A DNA stretch of 64,000 nucleotides from Raffaelea ambrosiae (Eukaryota > Ascomycota > Sordariomycetes > Ophiostomatales > Ophiostomataceae). The notes beneath the pieces are model-generated. The model was not told where the DNA came from and did not search any database. It was given only the letters and a program-made list of their open reading frames with translations. The stretch lies in the NCBI GenBank assembly GCA_002778195.1, contig PCDI01000001.1, forward strand, positions 2,730,453 through 2,794,452, given 5' to 3'. The translations under genes were made by a program, and so were the position numbers. Positions 31,505 to 42,566 of the stretch are shown here, in pieces (the stretch's first letter is position 1; each line of letters starts with the position of its first letter).

Positions 31505-33694
31505 TCATCGTTTCTGTGCCCACCAAGCGCCGACTTCAAGGCACTCGCCCATGTATGTTCCGTTTTCCTTGAGGAGGTCGTTCATCATCTTGCCGGACCA
31601 GCTGTCCCACTCGTCCTGGCTTTTGCCGCTGACCTCCCGTAGAAGAGGCTCGAGGCTCTGGATCATCTGCACCACAGTCAAGAGAGCGGTGTGTCGCAGA
31701 GCGCTCTGTGCACGTGTCATGGTCTTCCTGGTCACCGGTGTGGGCTCGGCGGTGGAGGCGGAGGCGGCGACAACGGCGATGGAGTCGCGGCCCTTTCCCT
31801 TGGTCTCGACATAAGTCTTGCCGTCTTTGGTGACGACGCCTCCGACGCCTTCGCGCTCCCACTTGACCTCAGACAGCGGGACAGCCAACCGCCGCGACCC
31901 CGCGCCTGTCAGCGCGTCGGCCTCCTGGTAGAACATGGCCTTGGCCAACGCGCAGGGGACGAACGACAGCGACCGGGCCTGCAGCGCCTTGGAGACCCAG
32001 CCGTTGAACTCGTCGATGTAGTGGTTGACGGGGGCGGAGAGTGGCGTGTTTGCTGTCATAATGTAAGCACCGGCGCTGATGGCGATGTCGAGGTCGTCAT
32101 CATCGTCGTCGGCAGAAGCCGAGCCGGCTGGCTCGGGGACGTGCGGGCGGAGGATGCGGATGGTGTGGTCCGAGTCCCACAACTCGAGGGTGCCGCCGGG
32201 CTGCAGGATGCGGATGCACTCCTCGATGACAGCCTGGTAGGTCTCGGTGCGGATGGACATGGACATGTCCTTGATCATGACCAGGTCGAATTCCTCGTCG
32301 GCAAAGGGCCAGGGCATGCGGCGCAAGTCGTGCTGCACAAAGCGCCAGTTCATGCTGTTCTTGTCCTTGGGGTCGTTGGCCGACCTCGAGTCTCTGGCGT
32401 CCTTGCTGGCCCCGCTGGCTTTGCTGTCCTTGCTATCTCTGATGCTATTGCTGCTGGTGCTGCTGCCGCTGCTGGTGCTGGTGTTGTTGTTGTTGTCCTT
32501 GCGGGCCTTGTCTGTTGCCGAAGACAGCGATGACGACGACGACATTGTGGTATAACGAGACCGGCTTTTGCCGCTGACACTGCTGGCGCCCTGGCCGATG
32601 GGGGCAACGTCCATGCCGGTGAAAGAAATGCCGCGGTGTCCCTGGCGGGCGTAGAACTGGTTGCACATGAGGCTCCAGAAGCCGGAGCCGCAGCCGATCT
32701 CGAGCACGCGGGTGGGTGGCCTGGTGTCAAAGGCGGGCGAGCAGACAGGCCCGCCAAAGAGCTGGAAGAAGAAGAGGGTGCGCAGAGACTGGCGGTGCAG
32801 CTCGGGCAGGTCGACGGGCAGGGGGTAGGGCAGGGAGGGGTCGGCCAGGTAGGTGCGGCCGTTGCGGACGGCAAAGGGCTTGGACTGGCCGGGGTGGGCG
32901 AGCAGCGACTGGGAGGTGCGCGTGCCCTCGGCGCTGGAGGGCGGCTCGCTGGAGGCCATGGTGGTCTTGGAGGAGTTTAGAGTTGCGGTGGCGGCCAGCG
33001 TGCTGGCAGTGCTCTCGGAGCGGGCGACGGAGGCGGTGCTCGAGAGGGCGGTAGGCGTGGTGGATGGGGTGCGTCCGGCCGCCGTGCCCGGGGACGAGGC
33101 ATTGACGGACATGAGCGGTCTGTTGTACAGGCGAGGTTCCGGGAACATGGCGGGAACCGCGTCTGCATGGTGGAGTGGTGAGGTGGTGGTAGCGGTAGTG
33201 GTAGCAGTGGTAGCGGTAGTGGTAGCGGTGGCAGCGGTGGTAGCGGTGGTAGCGGTGGCGAAGGCGGTGATGATATCTGTGGACGATGAAAAAGACCGCG
33301 AGGTCGTGGAGGGCGAGGAGGCCGTGGCGGTCTCGTCACAGGGGGATCGTGTCTGGAAGAATCGGAGCCCGTATGGCGGCCGCGGACGACGCAAGAGGCC
33401 GTCTGTCGGTGGTGCTGGCGGTGGTGGTGAAGATGGTGAATGTGGCGCTGGTGCGATTTCTCGGCTGGCCGCTTCGGCTGGCCCTTCGCCGCCGGCCGGC
33501 AGCTGCAGCGCAGACGCGGCCTCGCGGCTCGCTGCGCTGTCGCTCGAGTTGGTCTTCCGGTGTGCCGCAAAGCGCGATCTCGCAACAGCGGGCACGGCGG
33601 TCGTCGAGTTGGCCCGCGCAGGCGGACAGGGTGGTCTGCGAGGATAGTGGTTGGGAGGCGGATGGTTCGCGGCGATATAGCCCAAATACTCCAT
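31505..33694 (-). CDS. SAM-dependent methyltransferase with long disordered N-terminus
   Basis: I start at ATG 33694 (MEYLGYIAANHPPPNHY); the longer open frame begins with TTG. Length is 729 residues, one exon. The N-terminal 300 residues are low-complexity, Pro/Ala/Ser-rich, with a Thr/Ala run near 170-190. A class I methyltransferase fold follows: the SAM-binding motif I is TRVLEIGCGSGFWSLMCNQF (near residue 330), motif II-like is ISFTGMDVAP, the post-insert strand is WRFVQHDLRRMPWPFADEEF, and motif IV/V is IRILQPGGTLELWDSDHTIR. A Ser/Asn-rich insert splits the SAM fold between GMDVAP and the RFVQHDL strand. This is the type 11 (UbiE/LaeA-like) superfamily, but it is not obviously LaeA. The substrate is unknown. 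The C-terminal domain (KMMNDLLKENGTYMGECLEV) looks conserved. Confidence 0.8.
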   Translation of the reverse strand: MEYLGYIAANHPPPNHYPRRPPCPPARANSTTAVPAVARSRFAAHRKTNSSDSAASREAASALQLPAGGEGPAEAASREIAPAPHSPSSPPPPAPPTDGLLRRPRPPYGLRFFQTRSPCDETATASSPSTTSRSFSSSTDIITAFATATTATTAATATTTATTATTTATTTSPLHHADAVPAMFPEPRLYNRPLMSVNASSPGTAAGRTPSTTPTALSSTASVARSESTASTLAATATLNSSKTTMASSEPPSSAEGTRTSQSLLAHPGQSKPFAVRNGRTYLADPSLPYPLPVDLPELHRQSLRTLFFFQLFGGPVCSPAFDTRPPTRVLEIGCGSGFWSLMCNQFYARQGHRGISFTGMDVAPIGQGASSVSGKSRSRYTTMSSSSSLSSATDKARKDNNNNTSTSSGSSTSSNSIRDSKDSKASGASKDARDSRSANDPKDKNSMNWRFVQHDLRRMPWPFADEEFDLVMIKDMSMSIRTETYQAVIEECIRILQPGGTLELWDSDHTIRILRPHVPEPAGSASADDDDDDLDIAISAGAYIMTANTPLSAPVNHYIDEFNGWVSKALQARSLSFVPCALAKAMFYQEADALTGAGSRRLAVPLSEVKWEREGVGGVVTKDGKTYVETKGKGRDSIAVVAASASTAEPTPVTRKTMTRAQSALRHTALLTVVQMIQSLEPLLREVSGKSQDEWDSWSGKMMNDLLKENGTYMGECLEVGAWWAQKR

Positions 33695-36088
33695 TGCAGC
33701 AGGCGGGCGGCCTTTATGGCTGGCTGGCTGGCTGGCTGGCCGTCCGCGGGCGGTCAATTTTAATATGGGGTGTCTTTTTCTGCTCCAATTTTACCCCCCC
33801 TTTTAGCCCCTCTCTTTTTGGGACCCTCTGCTGCGTCCTGTGGGCGCGCTCTCTTTCTGTCGGCCTGTCGGCGTCTTTCCGATGCTGTCTTTGCGTGCTT
33901 CCGCCGTCTCTTTAGCGGCAAGGCTGCTGAAGAACCCAACCCGCCTGGCCATGTGCTGCTTGCCTAGTCCGATCTTTCCTGTGTCCTGTCTTGCCCGTTG
34001 TCTTGCCCACCCTCTTCCTTCGCCCGCCGTTAGTGCTCCTTCGCAAGGGAAGCACGAGACAGCTGGGGAGGTGAAACAGACAGCTTCGAGAACAAGCTGC
34101 TGGCCCTGTCCGTGCTGCTTATTCAGGGGGCGGCGCGGTGAACGAGGGGATCCAGTTGGGGTCCTACCTCCTGGCGATAGCGGAGGAGAACGCGAAAGTG
34201 GCACGACACACAGGACAGAAGATGGGGTGCGGCCTGGATATTTTCTGATCGAGAGACACAAGACGCTGGTAGGCAGGAAGGAGCACGTCGTAAGAAAGAG
34301 CTGCAGACGGGTTCCAGTCCCTTTTATACAAGACCCTCGTGATCTTAGCCATAGAGAGAGAGAGAGAGAGAGATTTCCCGCTCCCGCTCTTCCTTCGCCA
34401 CTCCGTCGTTGGTCAGGTCTTCTGCGGGCTGGCGGCAGCTGTGCCGGCATCCTGCGACGGAGCTGCTGGCCCTTGTCCCACGCGGGCCGGCGGCTGAAAT
34501 GGGTGCCATAAAGGATATATCTACGTAGAGCATACGGGCCGCCCTGCCTGTCAGCCCAGGGAGTGTTGCTGGCCATCCCCCAGAATTGACGGAATGGCAC
34601 GGCGATCACGGTGCAAGTCAGGCAGGATTTGCATCTGTTTGTAGGATATTTCTGTGGATCGACTGTCTGTGCAAGACGTCGTATCCAGACAGGACAAGAT
34701 GTATCTGTGTTGTAAGATATCATGTCCAAGGAGATGGATCTGCGTCTTGTAGGATGTCACCAGGGATGTGTATCTAAAGTAACTATCACGGCCAGACAGG
34801 ATGTATTTGTCACTTGTAGGATAGCACAAGTTCATTTCGATTGGGGTCCAGGGCTCATTGTCTCTTCCCTCCAGTCACCGTGTACTGATTTTTGTCCCCT
34901 TTCGCTCCCTGCTTGCGTGCGACAGCAGTCCAGCTGGCATGCGCCGCTGTGGAGAGCCCGGTGGTGCTGTTTCTGGCCAACACAGCCCCAGGTAAGCGCC
35001 CTCACTCAGCGCCAGCGCATTGCAGTCGAAACACAGGCAATGCATGCACATATTGGCCCTGGGTCCACCGCGCGGCCAATCGCCCCCCTGGTTATTAGGA
35101 CTTCAGTGGACGAGTGGCACCACGTGACGAGAAGAACGCAGCCAGCGCATTACCTAAGGCTCGTGGCCGACCCCGTGACCTCGCTCCAGCCAGCAGCCCA
35201 ACGTCCTCCACCACAACAAGCTGTCGCAAAACTCGACTGACGCCCGCCGCACCACATCGCCATCGCCATCCCAGCCGACATCATTCCGCCTCAATATCTA
35301 TTGACTATCGTGTCGCAACCTTCGTCGTAGCCAAGACAGCCTACGCCTGGTGTGTTTCTCCCCCCCCTGGCCCCCAATGCGTCCCTGCTGCACCGCACCG
35401 TCCGCCTGCTCCTCACCCATTTTTTCATCCTCTCCCTTGGCTTCGTCCTGGCCTGTCCAGCCGCCCCCCCTCCTTGCCGGCCGGCCTCTCTGCGTGCTGC
35501 CAGCTGCCTGCCCGGATGCCTTGCCGTGTCGAGCCTCTGCTGATCCGCTCTTCCTGCAGGAAATCTCTGTATCTTTTAGAAATACGGGAGAAGTAGACCG
35601 GACAAGTTTCGCTCGAAATCACACATCACCCCCAAAAAAGCCACCAAGCAAAACAAGCCAAAAAAAACCCCAAAAATCACGAAAAACAACAACAAAGATA
35701 AAGCACCCAGAACGCACGCTCATTCTGCCAGGCCCGTGTGCTCGCACAACCCCCCCCCCCTGGCCAACCTCCCTCTCGCATTCCCTGCCAGCCTCCAGCA
35801 AGGGTCCAGACACCGTCCCCGCGACGCGCTTCCTCAGACAGGCCACATCTATTGCTCGCCTGTTCATGGACGATTGAGCCCACCTCCGTCTCTGAGCCCC
35901 CGCGAAAACCGCTTCCTGCCGACGTATCGATGCAAGCTGAACGGGCTCTTGAACCTCATGCCCCCGCTCCCTCGACAGACACTGCTGCTGCCGCCTGCCA
36001 CACCGCCCTCCGCCGGAACCGACGCCGAACCCCGACTGCAGTCCTAGGACGCCCGCCCGCCCTCGCCGCCGCCGTCCATGCCCGATAG
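33695..36088. other. 2.4 kb divergent intergenic region, methyltransferase / CCR4
   Basis: No supportable gene. It contains a GGCT tetranucleotide run (33718-33741), a GA dinucleotide run (34350-34371), and a degenerate repeat block (34641-34825, listed). There is also a long pyrimidine- and A-rich leader before CCR4 (35340-36080) with many short upstream ATGs, as is common for long fungal 5' leaders. Confidence 0.45.
34641..34825. repeat. Degenerate direct repeats around TTGTAGGATA
   Basis: Four related cores GTAGGATA, GTAAGATA, GTAGGATG and GTAGGATA lie near 34641, 34712, 34749 and 34816, two of them preceded by related AGACAGGA..TGTAT.TGT sequence. Spacings are about 71, 37 and 67 bp. The copies are too degenerate to define a clean unit by eye. 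Confidence 0.55.
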
Positions 36089-38493
36089 ATGGCAGATGGT
36101 TACCGTTACCTGCAGCAGGCTGGAACCACGTTTTACGCACCCCTCCGTCCCGCTGCCCCCCCTACCGCGCCGCCGCAGCCGCCCGATCTCGGCAGCAGCC
36201 TCTTCGGCCAGTTTCTGACTGAGCCTTCGTCTCCGTCCAAGTCGCCCGATCCGCCTGTCCGCAGCAGCCAGCCGCCCAACACCGGCATGTACAACCAATC
36301 CCACCAGCAGGGCCATGCTTCCCGTATGAACGGCAACCCGGCCAACCGCGGCATGCCCATGATGTACAGCTTCCAGCAGCCCGGCGCCCACCAGCACCAG
36401 GCCATGCCCCAGCACCACCAGGTCCTGCAGGCCGACCAGGTCGCCGGCGCCGCTAACTCGTCCGGCCTCGCACACCACTCCGCCTACTCGGCCGGCGCCC
36501 TGGGCGGGGCTGCCACCTTTTCCAACGGCCTCCAGAACGGCCACGGCGCCGCCCTGCGCGCCGCCCAGCAGCCGCCCATGAACGAGCACTGGGCCGACCA
36601 GCTGCGCATGCACAAGGAGGCCGAGGCTGCCAACATCGCCATGGTCGAGCAGAACCAGGCCAACTACTACGCGCGCCTCAAGGCCAGCGAGAATAAGGGC
36701 ATCGGCGGCCCGTCCCCCGTCCTGCACAGCTCCACCCTCGTCGACGGCGAGGCCGAGGACATCCGCCGTCCCTGGGCCGTCGACAAGACCAACCGGCGGC
36801 AGGACTGGCACAATCTCGACCTGAGCGGCCAGGGCCTGCGTGCTCTGTCGTCCCAGCTCTTTGCCTACGACTTCCTCCAGGAGCTGTACATTGCCTCCAA
36901 CAAGCTCACCGTCCTGCCCGCCGCCATCGGTGGCTTGCGCCAGCTCCGCCTCCTCGAGGCCTCGAACAACCAGATTGCCGAGCTGCCGCCCGAGCTCGGC
37001 ATGTGCACCTTTCTCAAGCAGCTGCTGCTCTTCAACAACAACATCCGCACCCTGCCCTGCGAGCTGGGCTCCCTCCACATGCTGGAGATGCTTGGCATCG
37101 AGGGCAATCCTCTGGACCCCGAGCTGAAAAAAGAGATTGTTGAGAAGGGCACCAAGTCTTTGATCACCTATCTTCGCGAGCTGCCACCGAGTATGTTGAT
37201 GCGTTCTTTTTTTTTTCGGGTTTCCCGTTTTCTTTCGTCTTCTTTGCTTTTTGTTATTTTTTTTTTTTCGTTTCCCTCGATATGTTGCTAACAACATTTT
37301 TCTCTTTCACCTTCCCAGTCCCTCCCCCGCCCAACGAGCGCAAACTTGTCGTCATCCAGGAAGACGTCTCTCCCTCGCTCGAGCATATCAAAGTCTTCTC
37401 TTGGAACATTCTGGGCGAGCGATACGCCACCTCTCAGCTGTACGGCTACACGCCCTCCGCCGCCCTGACCTGGGAGTACCGCAAGGAAAAGATACTCGAA
37501 GAGATTCGCTACCGCAACGCCGACTTCCTCTGCCTGCAGGAGATCACCACCGATGCCCTGCGCGAAACCTTCGCCCCAGAGCTCGCCCAAGATGAGTACA
37601 AGGCCATCCACTATCCTCGCTCCAAGGCCCGCACCATGACCGAGAAGGACGCCGCCCAGGTCGACGGCTGTGCCATCTTCTACAAGGCCAGCAAGTTTGT
37701 CCTTCTCGACAAGCAGCTCATCGACTTCCAGGCCGTTGCCATCAACCGCCCGGATATGAAGTCGCAGCACGATATCTTCAACCGCGTCATGCCCAAGGAC
37801 AACATTGCCATTGTGGGCTTCTTTGAGAGCCGCAGAACAGGTGCCCGCATGATTGTCGTCAACGCCCATCTGGCCTGGGAAGGCTCGCTGGCCGACGTCA
37901 AGATTGTCCAGACCGCCTTGATCATGGAGTTCGTCACGAAGCAGGCCGAGAAGTACGCAAGGTGGCCTGCCATAAAGGACAAGAAGATCATCGAGGTCCC
38001 CGGCTCCGCCGGTAAAGACGCTGCTCCCCTCGAGTGCGGCCCATCCCAAGAGTACCGCAGCAACACCGACATCCCTCTCTTCGTGTGCGGCGACTACAAC
38101 TCCACGGCAGAAAGCGGCGTCACCGAGCTGCTCCGTCTGGGCCGTCTGCCTCCGGACCACCCCGAGATCGCCAACTTCAAGTACGGCAACTTCACTCGGG
38201 ACGGCATCGAGCACCCCTTCAGCCTTAAGTCCTCCTACCAACACCTGGCTGGTACCCCAGACGAGCTTCCGTTTACAAACTACACGCCCGGGTTCGCCAA
38301 CGTCATCGACTACATCTGGTACTCTACGAACGCGCTAGAGGTCGTCGAGCTGCTGGGCCCTCCGGATGCCGAGTACCTGAAGCGCGTGCCCGGCTTCCCC
38401 AGCTATCACTTCCCTGCCGACCATCTCCAGATCATGGCCGACTTTGTCATCAAACCTCGAAAGGACAAGAAGGGAGCCAATACCAACGCTTGA
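36089..38493 (+). CDS. CCR4: CCR4 poly(A) deadenylase, catalytic subunit of CCR4-NOT
   Basis: The exonuclease that shortens mRNA poly(A) tails. Exon 1 is 36089-37190, the intron is 37191-37318 (GTATGT, T-rich, CCCAG), and exon 2 is 37319-38493, giving 758 residues. The N-terminal 200 residues are Gln/His/Pro/Ala-rich. Leucine-rich repeats (about 235-345: NLDLSGQGLRALSSQLF, ELYIASNKLTVLPAAIGGL, LLEASNNQIAELPPELG) bind Caf1 in yeast. The endonuclease/exonuclease/phosphatase domain follows: FSWNILGERYATSQLYGY, the catalytic Glu in LCLQEITTDAL, FVCGDYNSTAESGVTELL, the NVIDYIWYS strand, and the terminal FPSYHFPADHLQIMADF with catalytic Asp-His. Metal-ligand residues are present, so it should be active. 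Architecture and length match fungal Ccr4. A long, upstream-ATG-rich 5' region precedes it. Confidence 0.96.
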
Positions 38494-39647
38494 GCAGGAA
38501 AACAAAAACGTGGCTTTCGTGCCCTTTGTTTCCCCTTGCTGCCGTCAGGTTTTCCTCGTTGCTTCTTTGCCCTTTCGTATTTCTTTTACCTTTTTTTTCC
38601 GGGATGCGTTTGGTTTCAGCGTTGGGCACCGGTGTTTATAGGATCTGGGAATTGGACTGTCTCGGCTGCTGGCTGTGAACGTCATCGGTAGAAGGGGTGC
38701 ATGCAGACTAGCTGCGCTGGATTTGGACAGAAAGATGACGGAAGAGACGGATGCCGGTCCATGGCCACAGCATTGGCCCGCTCTTTTTCTTCCGGCGATG
38801 CAGAGCGTTCAATTGTCGTCGCTCTTCTTTCTTCTGAATGTTGACTTGGCTGTCTTAGGGCGAGTCTTGGGCAGGAGAACAGGATTGGAGTTTCTATAAA
38901 TTCTCACTGGATCTATCTTCTGGACGGTCTGTGTTTTTTCCTTATTTTCTCCTGCAAGAAGGTGGGGAGGGCGATGAGCTGAGGTTGGAGGAGACAGACA
39001 CGAAGAAGGGGCTGGATGTTCGTGGCTGGAGCTTGGATAAGGAGTGTGTTTCGGCGGCATGTTTGTATCATTATACTGAGCGGCCTGGGTGATTATTGTT
39101 TTCCTCTCTATTTTGGGATATTGCTGGTTTTCATGTCTGCAAGGTTTTCGTTTGCTTTTGTTGCTCATTAACTGTGTTTCTGCAGTTAATTTGAATGTGA
39201 CTCATGGGTTCGTTCTTTCGGCCATGTGTTCTTACTTCTCTCTCCGGCCAGATGTTTGTTCCCGTGTCCTTAGACTGGGGATTCGAGACACTGGCTGTTT
39301 TGTATTCTCGCGACGGCCTAGAAACCCCCCTCCCCATGCCGTAAATGGGTTTATCTCTCTCTCTGTATCTTTGCATCTCTCTCCTTTACCCCTCGCGACA
39401 CGGGAGCGAGGTCGGGGCACACAAAACGGCGGCATGGTTAGGTGTAATCAGTGGTTTTTCTATATACGGAGCGAACTGAACGTCATTCTGATTCCTGTAA
39501 CAAAACTTTACATCCAAACGAAGGGGGTATCATGGAAACGATCCAAACTACATAAAACCAGAAACTGGCTAAAATCGAACAAAACGCCCATGTGGCTCCA
39601 ATCTACATATCCTCTCAGCCCACCATAGTTTTCACTGCTACAACGCT
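38494..39647. other. Convergent 3' intergenic region
   Basis: 1.15 kb between tail-to-tail CCR4 and the ankyrin gene. It is T-rich after the CCR4 stop (38520-38620). No gene seen in either strand. Confidence 0.4.
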
Positions 39648-42422
39648 TTACCGTCGCCTGGAGCTTCGTGATCCAAACGAGCCCGTTCGGGATGAGTGCG
39701 CGTCGCGCAAGGTTGGTGACCCGCTGGCTTCGGTGGCTGAGCTTACCACGGTATTCACAGAGTATGTGGTGTCAGTGGACTTCATACGTGCTCTCTGCTG
39801 CTGCTGTTGTTGCAGGAGCCACTTGATCTCAGAAGAAAAGGAGGTCTTCCGAGCAGCGGAAAAGGCCGTCCGGCCGTCAGCATCGGGAATGCGTGAGTCG
39901 GCTCCGTGGTCGAGGAGCATCTTGATCAAAGCACACTTGACCATGGCGGGCACGGTTGATTCTATTGCAGCAATGAGCGGAGTGCACGAGCCCGGTCCCT
40001 GAGCGTCGACGTTGGCACCAAACTCCAGAACACACCGGGCCATAATTGCATCCCCACGTTCACAGGCCATATAGAGTGGCGTCTTGCCCAAGACCTCAGC
40101 GGTGTCTGGATTGGCACCCTCGCCCAGTAAATAGCGCGCCATCTTCTCATTGCCCTTGTCCATGGCCATGTAGAGGGCTGTTCGGCCCCTGCAGTCAGTA
40201 GCATTGATCATATGTGGCTTGCCATGTTGAGCTGCAGACGAAGGTGGCAGCCTGGGCAAAAATTGGAGGACTAGCTTGGCCACCTGGACGCCGCCGGAGC
40301 GGCTTTGGCACCGATGCAACGGTGACATATTGTTGATGTCTCGAACGTCAACCTTGGCCCCCCGCTCAAGGAGGATGCGTGTGGTTTCACGGTTCCGAGT
40401 GCCGGCGGCGACAAGAAGCGGCGTGGCCAGCGTGGCATCGCGGTGCTCAAAGTCGAGAACGTGGTCGGCCATCTGGCGAAACACCGCTAGATTCTCCTCT
40501 AAGAGAGCGAGATGGAGGGGGGAAGTCTTCTGGTCCGAATCAAAGACTTCGAAACGAAAGCTTGGGTCGTTTACGTCAAAGCCCTTGTTCATGCACCAGG
40601 CAAAGGCATTCGAGAGACCAGCGGCCCCGTTCGTGACAGCTACAGGCGAAGGAACTGGGACAGGCGCAGGTCCAGCAACAGGCGTAGCAACGAACGTGGG
40701 AACAGGTGAGGCAATGGACGGGGCAGGCAAAACAGGCGAAGGTATCTCGACAGCGACCTCTGGTAATGTGGTCGCAGCTTGCGCGGTTGCCATGAATGTC
40801 GCAGAGGGGCGTACAGGCAGACCAGGTGCGGCCGTGGAGTCTGTTCCATCTGATGTATCAGAGGTCGTCCACGCAGTAGCCGATTCCGGAGGTTGATGAT
40901 TCGCAGGCAGCTGCACGCTGGCGTGAGATGCTGCCGAGGAGGCCGGCGAGGGCATAGAGACGACGGTTGAAACGCGCGACGCAAAGGCCGCCGACCTTAG
41001 TGGAGAGGGAGGAGCCGGGAAATTCTGGCGCTTCCATTCTAGATACCCGCGAGCTTCGTCAAAGGCCTGGTCAATCTGTAGCGCCTTGATGAGCAGATCG
41101 ACAGACTCAACGACGAGATCCTGTGGCACGGGATTCATCTTCCTGCGGCCCTCGAAAGCACGGCCGAGAAATCGGCGGGCCTGTTTCGTGTTTCCCTGGT
41201 CGAGGTGCAGCTTTCCCAGCCTGTGGTAGAGGCGGCAGCGGCGATTCTGGTCAATTTGATCGGGGCTACGCTTGACCTCATCAGCCAGCAAGGTCTCGAG
41301 ATACTCGCGAGCCTCGATGCAGCTTTCGCGGGTCTCGCTATCAATGAGTATTTCGGCCAGGAACTCCTTCATGTCGGCACGTTCATCGTAGGGAAAAGGT
41401 ACGTTGTAAGCATCGAACAGCTGGGTCTTGTATTCGATTGCCTTGCGCTGGTAGGCGGACGCCTTGACGAAGATGCCGCAGCGGACGAGCTGGGAGACGA
41501 TTTTCTGGTTCTGCTCATAGTGGAACTGGAGGATTTCGCGGCTGGGGTGGTCGGGGTGGTCGGGCTCAGGGTCGAAGCCGGCGTCGCCGTCGTCGGGCTC
41601 GCTCTCGTCCTCGCAGTCGACTACGCCGATGCCGCTGTCTGAAGGAATATTTCGGCCGGACGCGGCGTCGCTGGCGAGAATGCTCTTGACCTGACCGGGC
41701 TCATACAGCGACATGACCTCGGCCATTTCCGTGGCCGATTTCTGCCAGGCCTGGATTTCCTGGGTCAGCGACAAGGTGCTCGTGGCATCGTCAAAGGTGC
41801 CGGGTGCGGTCGAGGAGGCGGTGTCCGCTGCGGCGTATGGTGAGCCGGATTCGACCTCAAAGCCGGCCGCAACGGCGTCCTCGTCCATGGCGGGCAGAAG
41901 GTTGGCCGAGCGGATGCTGTCGGTAAGATGGCGGATGGCCTCGTGGACCTGCTCTTGGGAGCGCTGGGTCTTCCAGAGCGAGCCGAGCGACAGCGTAGTC
42001 AGGCTGAGCTGCAGGACTTGGGTGTAGGACTCGATGTGGGCCGTGTTCTGCTGGACGGCGTTTTTCTTGACAGAGACAATCAGGCTGGAGCGGATGCGTT
42101 CGTACGGGGTGGTGGCGTCGCGCAGGTCGGGCAGCTGCTGCTCGAGGCGCACGAGGGTGCCCTGGCACGACTGGACAATGTGGGAGATGTTCTGGTGATG
42201 TTCCTTTTCAAAGGGCAGCTGGTCGGGGTGTTGGCGGAAGGCTCGCTCGACGCCCTGCAGGGCAGTCTGGAGGTTGTGGATGGTAGAATAGAAGCCGGCA
42301 AGATTTTCGGGGGCTTCGCGGACGTCGATCACGAAACGCCCGACGCCCTGGGCGATTTTGGCACAAAAGGCGGTCACACCGATGACGTTGGCTGCGATGG
42401 AAAGAGGGTCCATATTGCTCAT
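39648..42422 (-). CDS. STAND-type N-terminal domain protein with TPR-like and ankyrin repeats
   Basis: A single-exon protein; I start at ATG 42422 (MSNMDPLSIAANVIGV), giving 924 residues, since the upstream part of the open frame is tandem GGCACGAG repeats. The first about 170 residues match the fungal helical N-terminal domain found on NLR/STAND proteins: MDPLSIAANVIGVTAFCAKI and AQGVGRFVIDVREAPENLAG. The middle (about 330-490) has TPR-like helices (HRLGKLHLDQGNTKQARRFL) within a charged region. A Pro/Val/Ala linker follows (about 510-600). The C-terminal third has about five ankyrin repeats: TPLLVAAGTRNRETTRILLE, MSPLHRC, TALYMAMDKGNEKMARYLLG, TPLYMACERGDAIMARCVLE and TPLIAAIES. No P-loop NACHT or NB-ARC domain is seen, so this is a regulator-like relative, not a full NLR. 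Cellular role unknown. Confidence 0.85.
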   Translation of the reverse strand: MSNMDPLSIAANVIGVTAFCAKIAQGVGRFVIDVREAPENLAGFYSTIHNLQTALQGVERAFRQHPDQLPFEKEHHQNISHIVQSCQGTLVRLEQQLPDLRDATTPYERIRSSLIVSVKKNAVQQNTAHIESYTQVLQLSLTTLSLGSLWKTQRSQEQVHEAIRHLTDSIRSANLLPAMDEDAVAAGFEVESGSPYAAADTASSTAPGTFDDATSTLSLTQEIQAWQKSATEMAEVMSLYEPGQVKSILASDAASGRNIPSDSGIGVVDCEDESEPDDGDAGFDPEPDHPDHPSREILQFHYEQNQKIVSQLVRCGIFVKASAYQRKAIEYKTQLFDAYNVPFPYDERADMKEFLAEILIDSETRESCIEAREYLETLLADEVKRSPDQIDQNRRCRLYHRLGKLHLDQGNTKQARRFLGRAFEGRRKMNPVPQDLVVESVDLLIKALQIDQAFDEARGYLEWKRQNFPAPPSPLRSAAFASRVSTVVSMPSPASSAASHASVQLPANHQPPESATAWTTSDTSDGTDSTAAPGLPVRPSATFMATAQAATTLPEVAVEIPSPVLPAPSIASPVPTFVATPVAGPAPVPVPSPVAVTNGAAGLSNAFAWCMNKGFDVNDPSFRFEVFDSDQKTSPLHLALLEENLAVFRQMADHVLDFEHRDATLATPLLVAAGTRNRETTRILLERGAKVDVRDINNMSPLHRCQSRSGGVQVAKLVLQFLPRLPPSSAAQHGKPHMINATDCRGRTALYMAMDKGNEKMARYLLGEGANPDTAEVLGKTPLYMACERGDAIMARCVLEFGANVDAQGPGSCTPLIAAIESTVPAMVKCALIKMLLDHGADSRIPDADGRTAFSAARKTSFSSEIKWLLQQQQQQRARMKSTDTTYSVNTVVSSATEASGSPTLRDAHSSRTGSFGSRSSRRR

Positions 42423-42534
42423 ATCTTGGCGAGCAGTCCGGAGCACAGATAAGAAGAGACTTTGCGGGTTGGAAAGCTGCACAGCAAGCAGGCTTCTGGG
42501 CCCATACTTTGTGGGTGCATGGGAGAGGCAAGCA

Positions 42535-42566
42535 GGCACGAGGGCACGAGGGCACGAGGGCACGAG
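42535..42566. repeat. 8 bp tandem repeat GGCACGAG, four copies
   Basis: Directly visible upstream of the ankyrin-repeat gene start, in its probable 5' leader or promoter. Confidence 0.9.
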
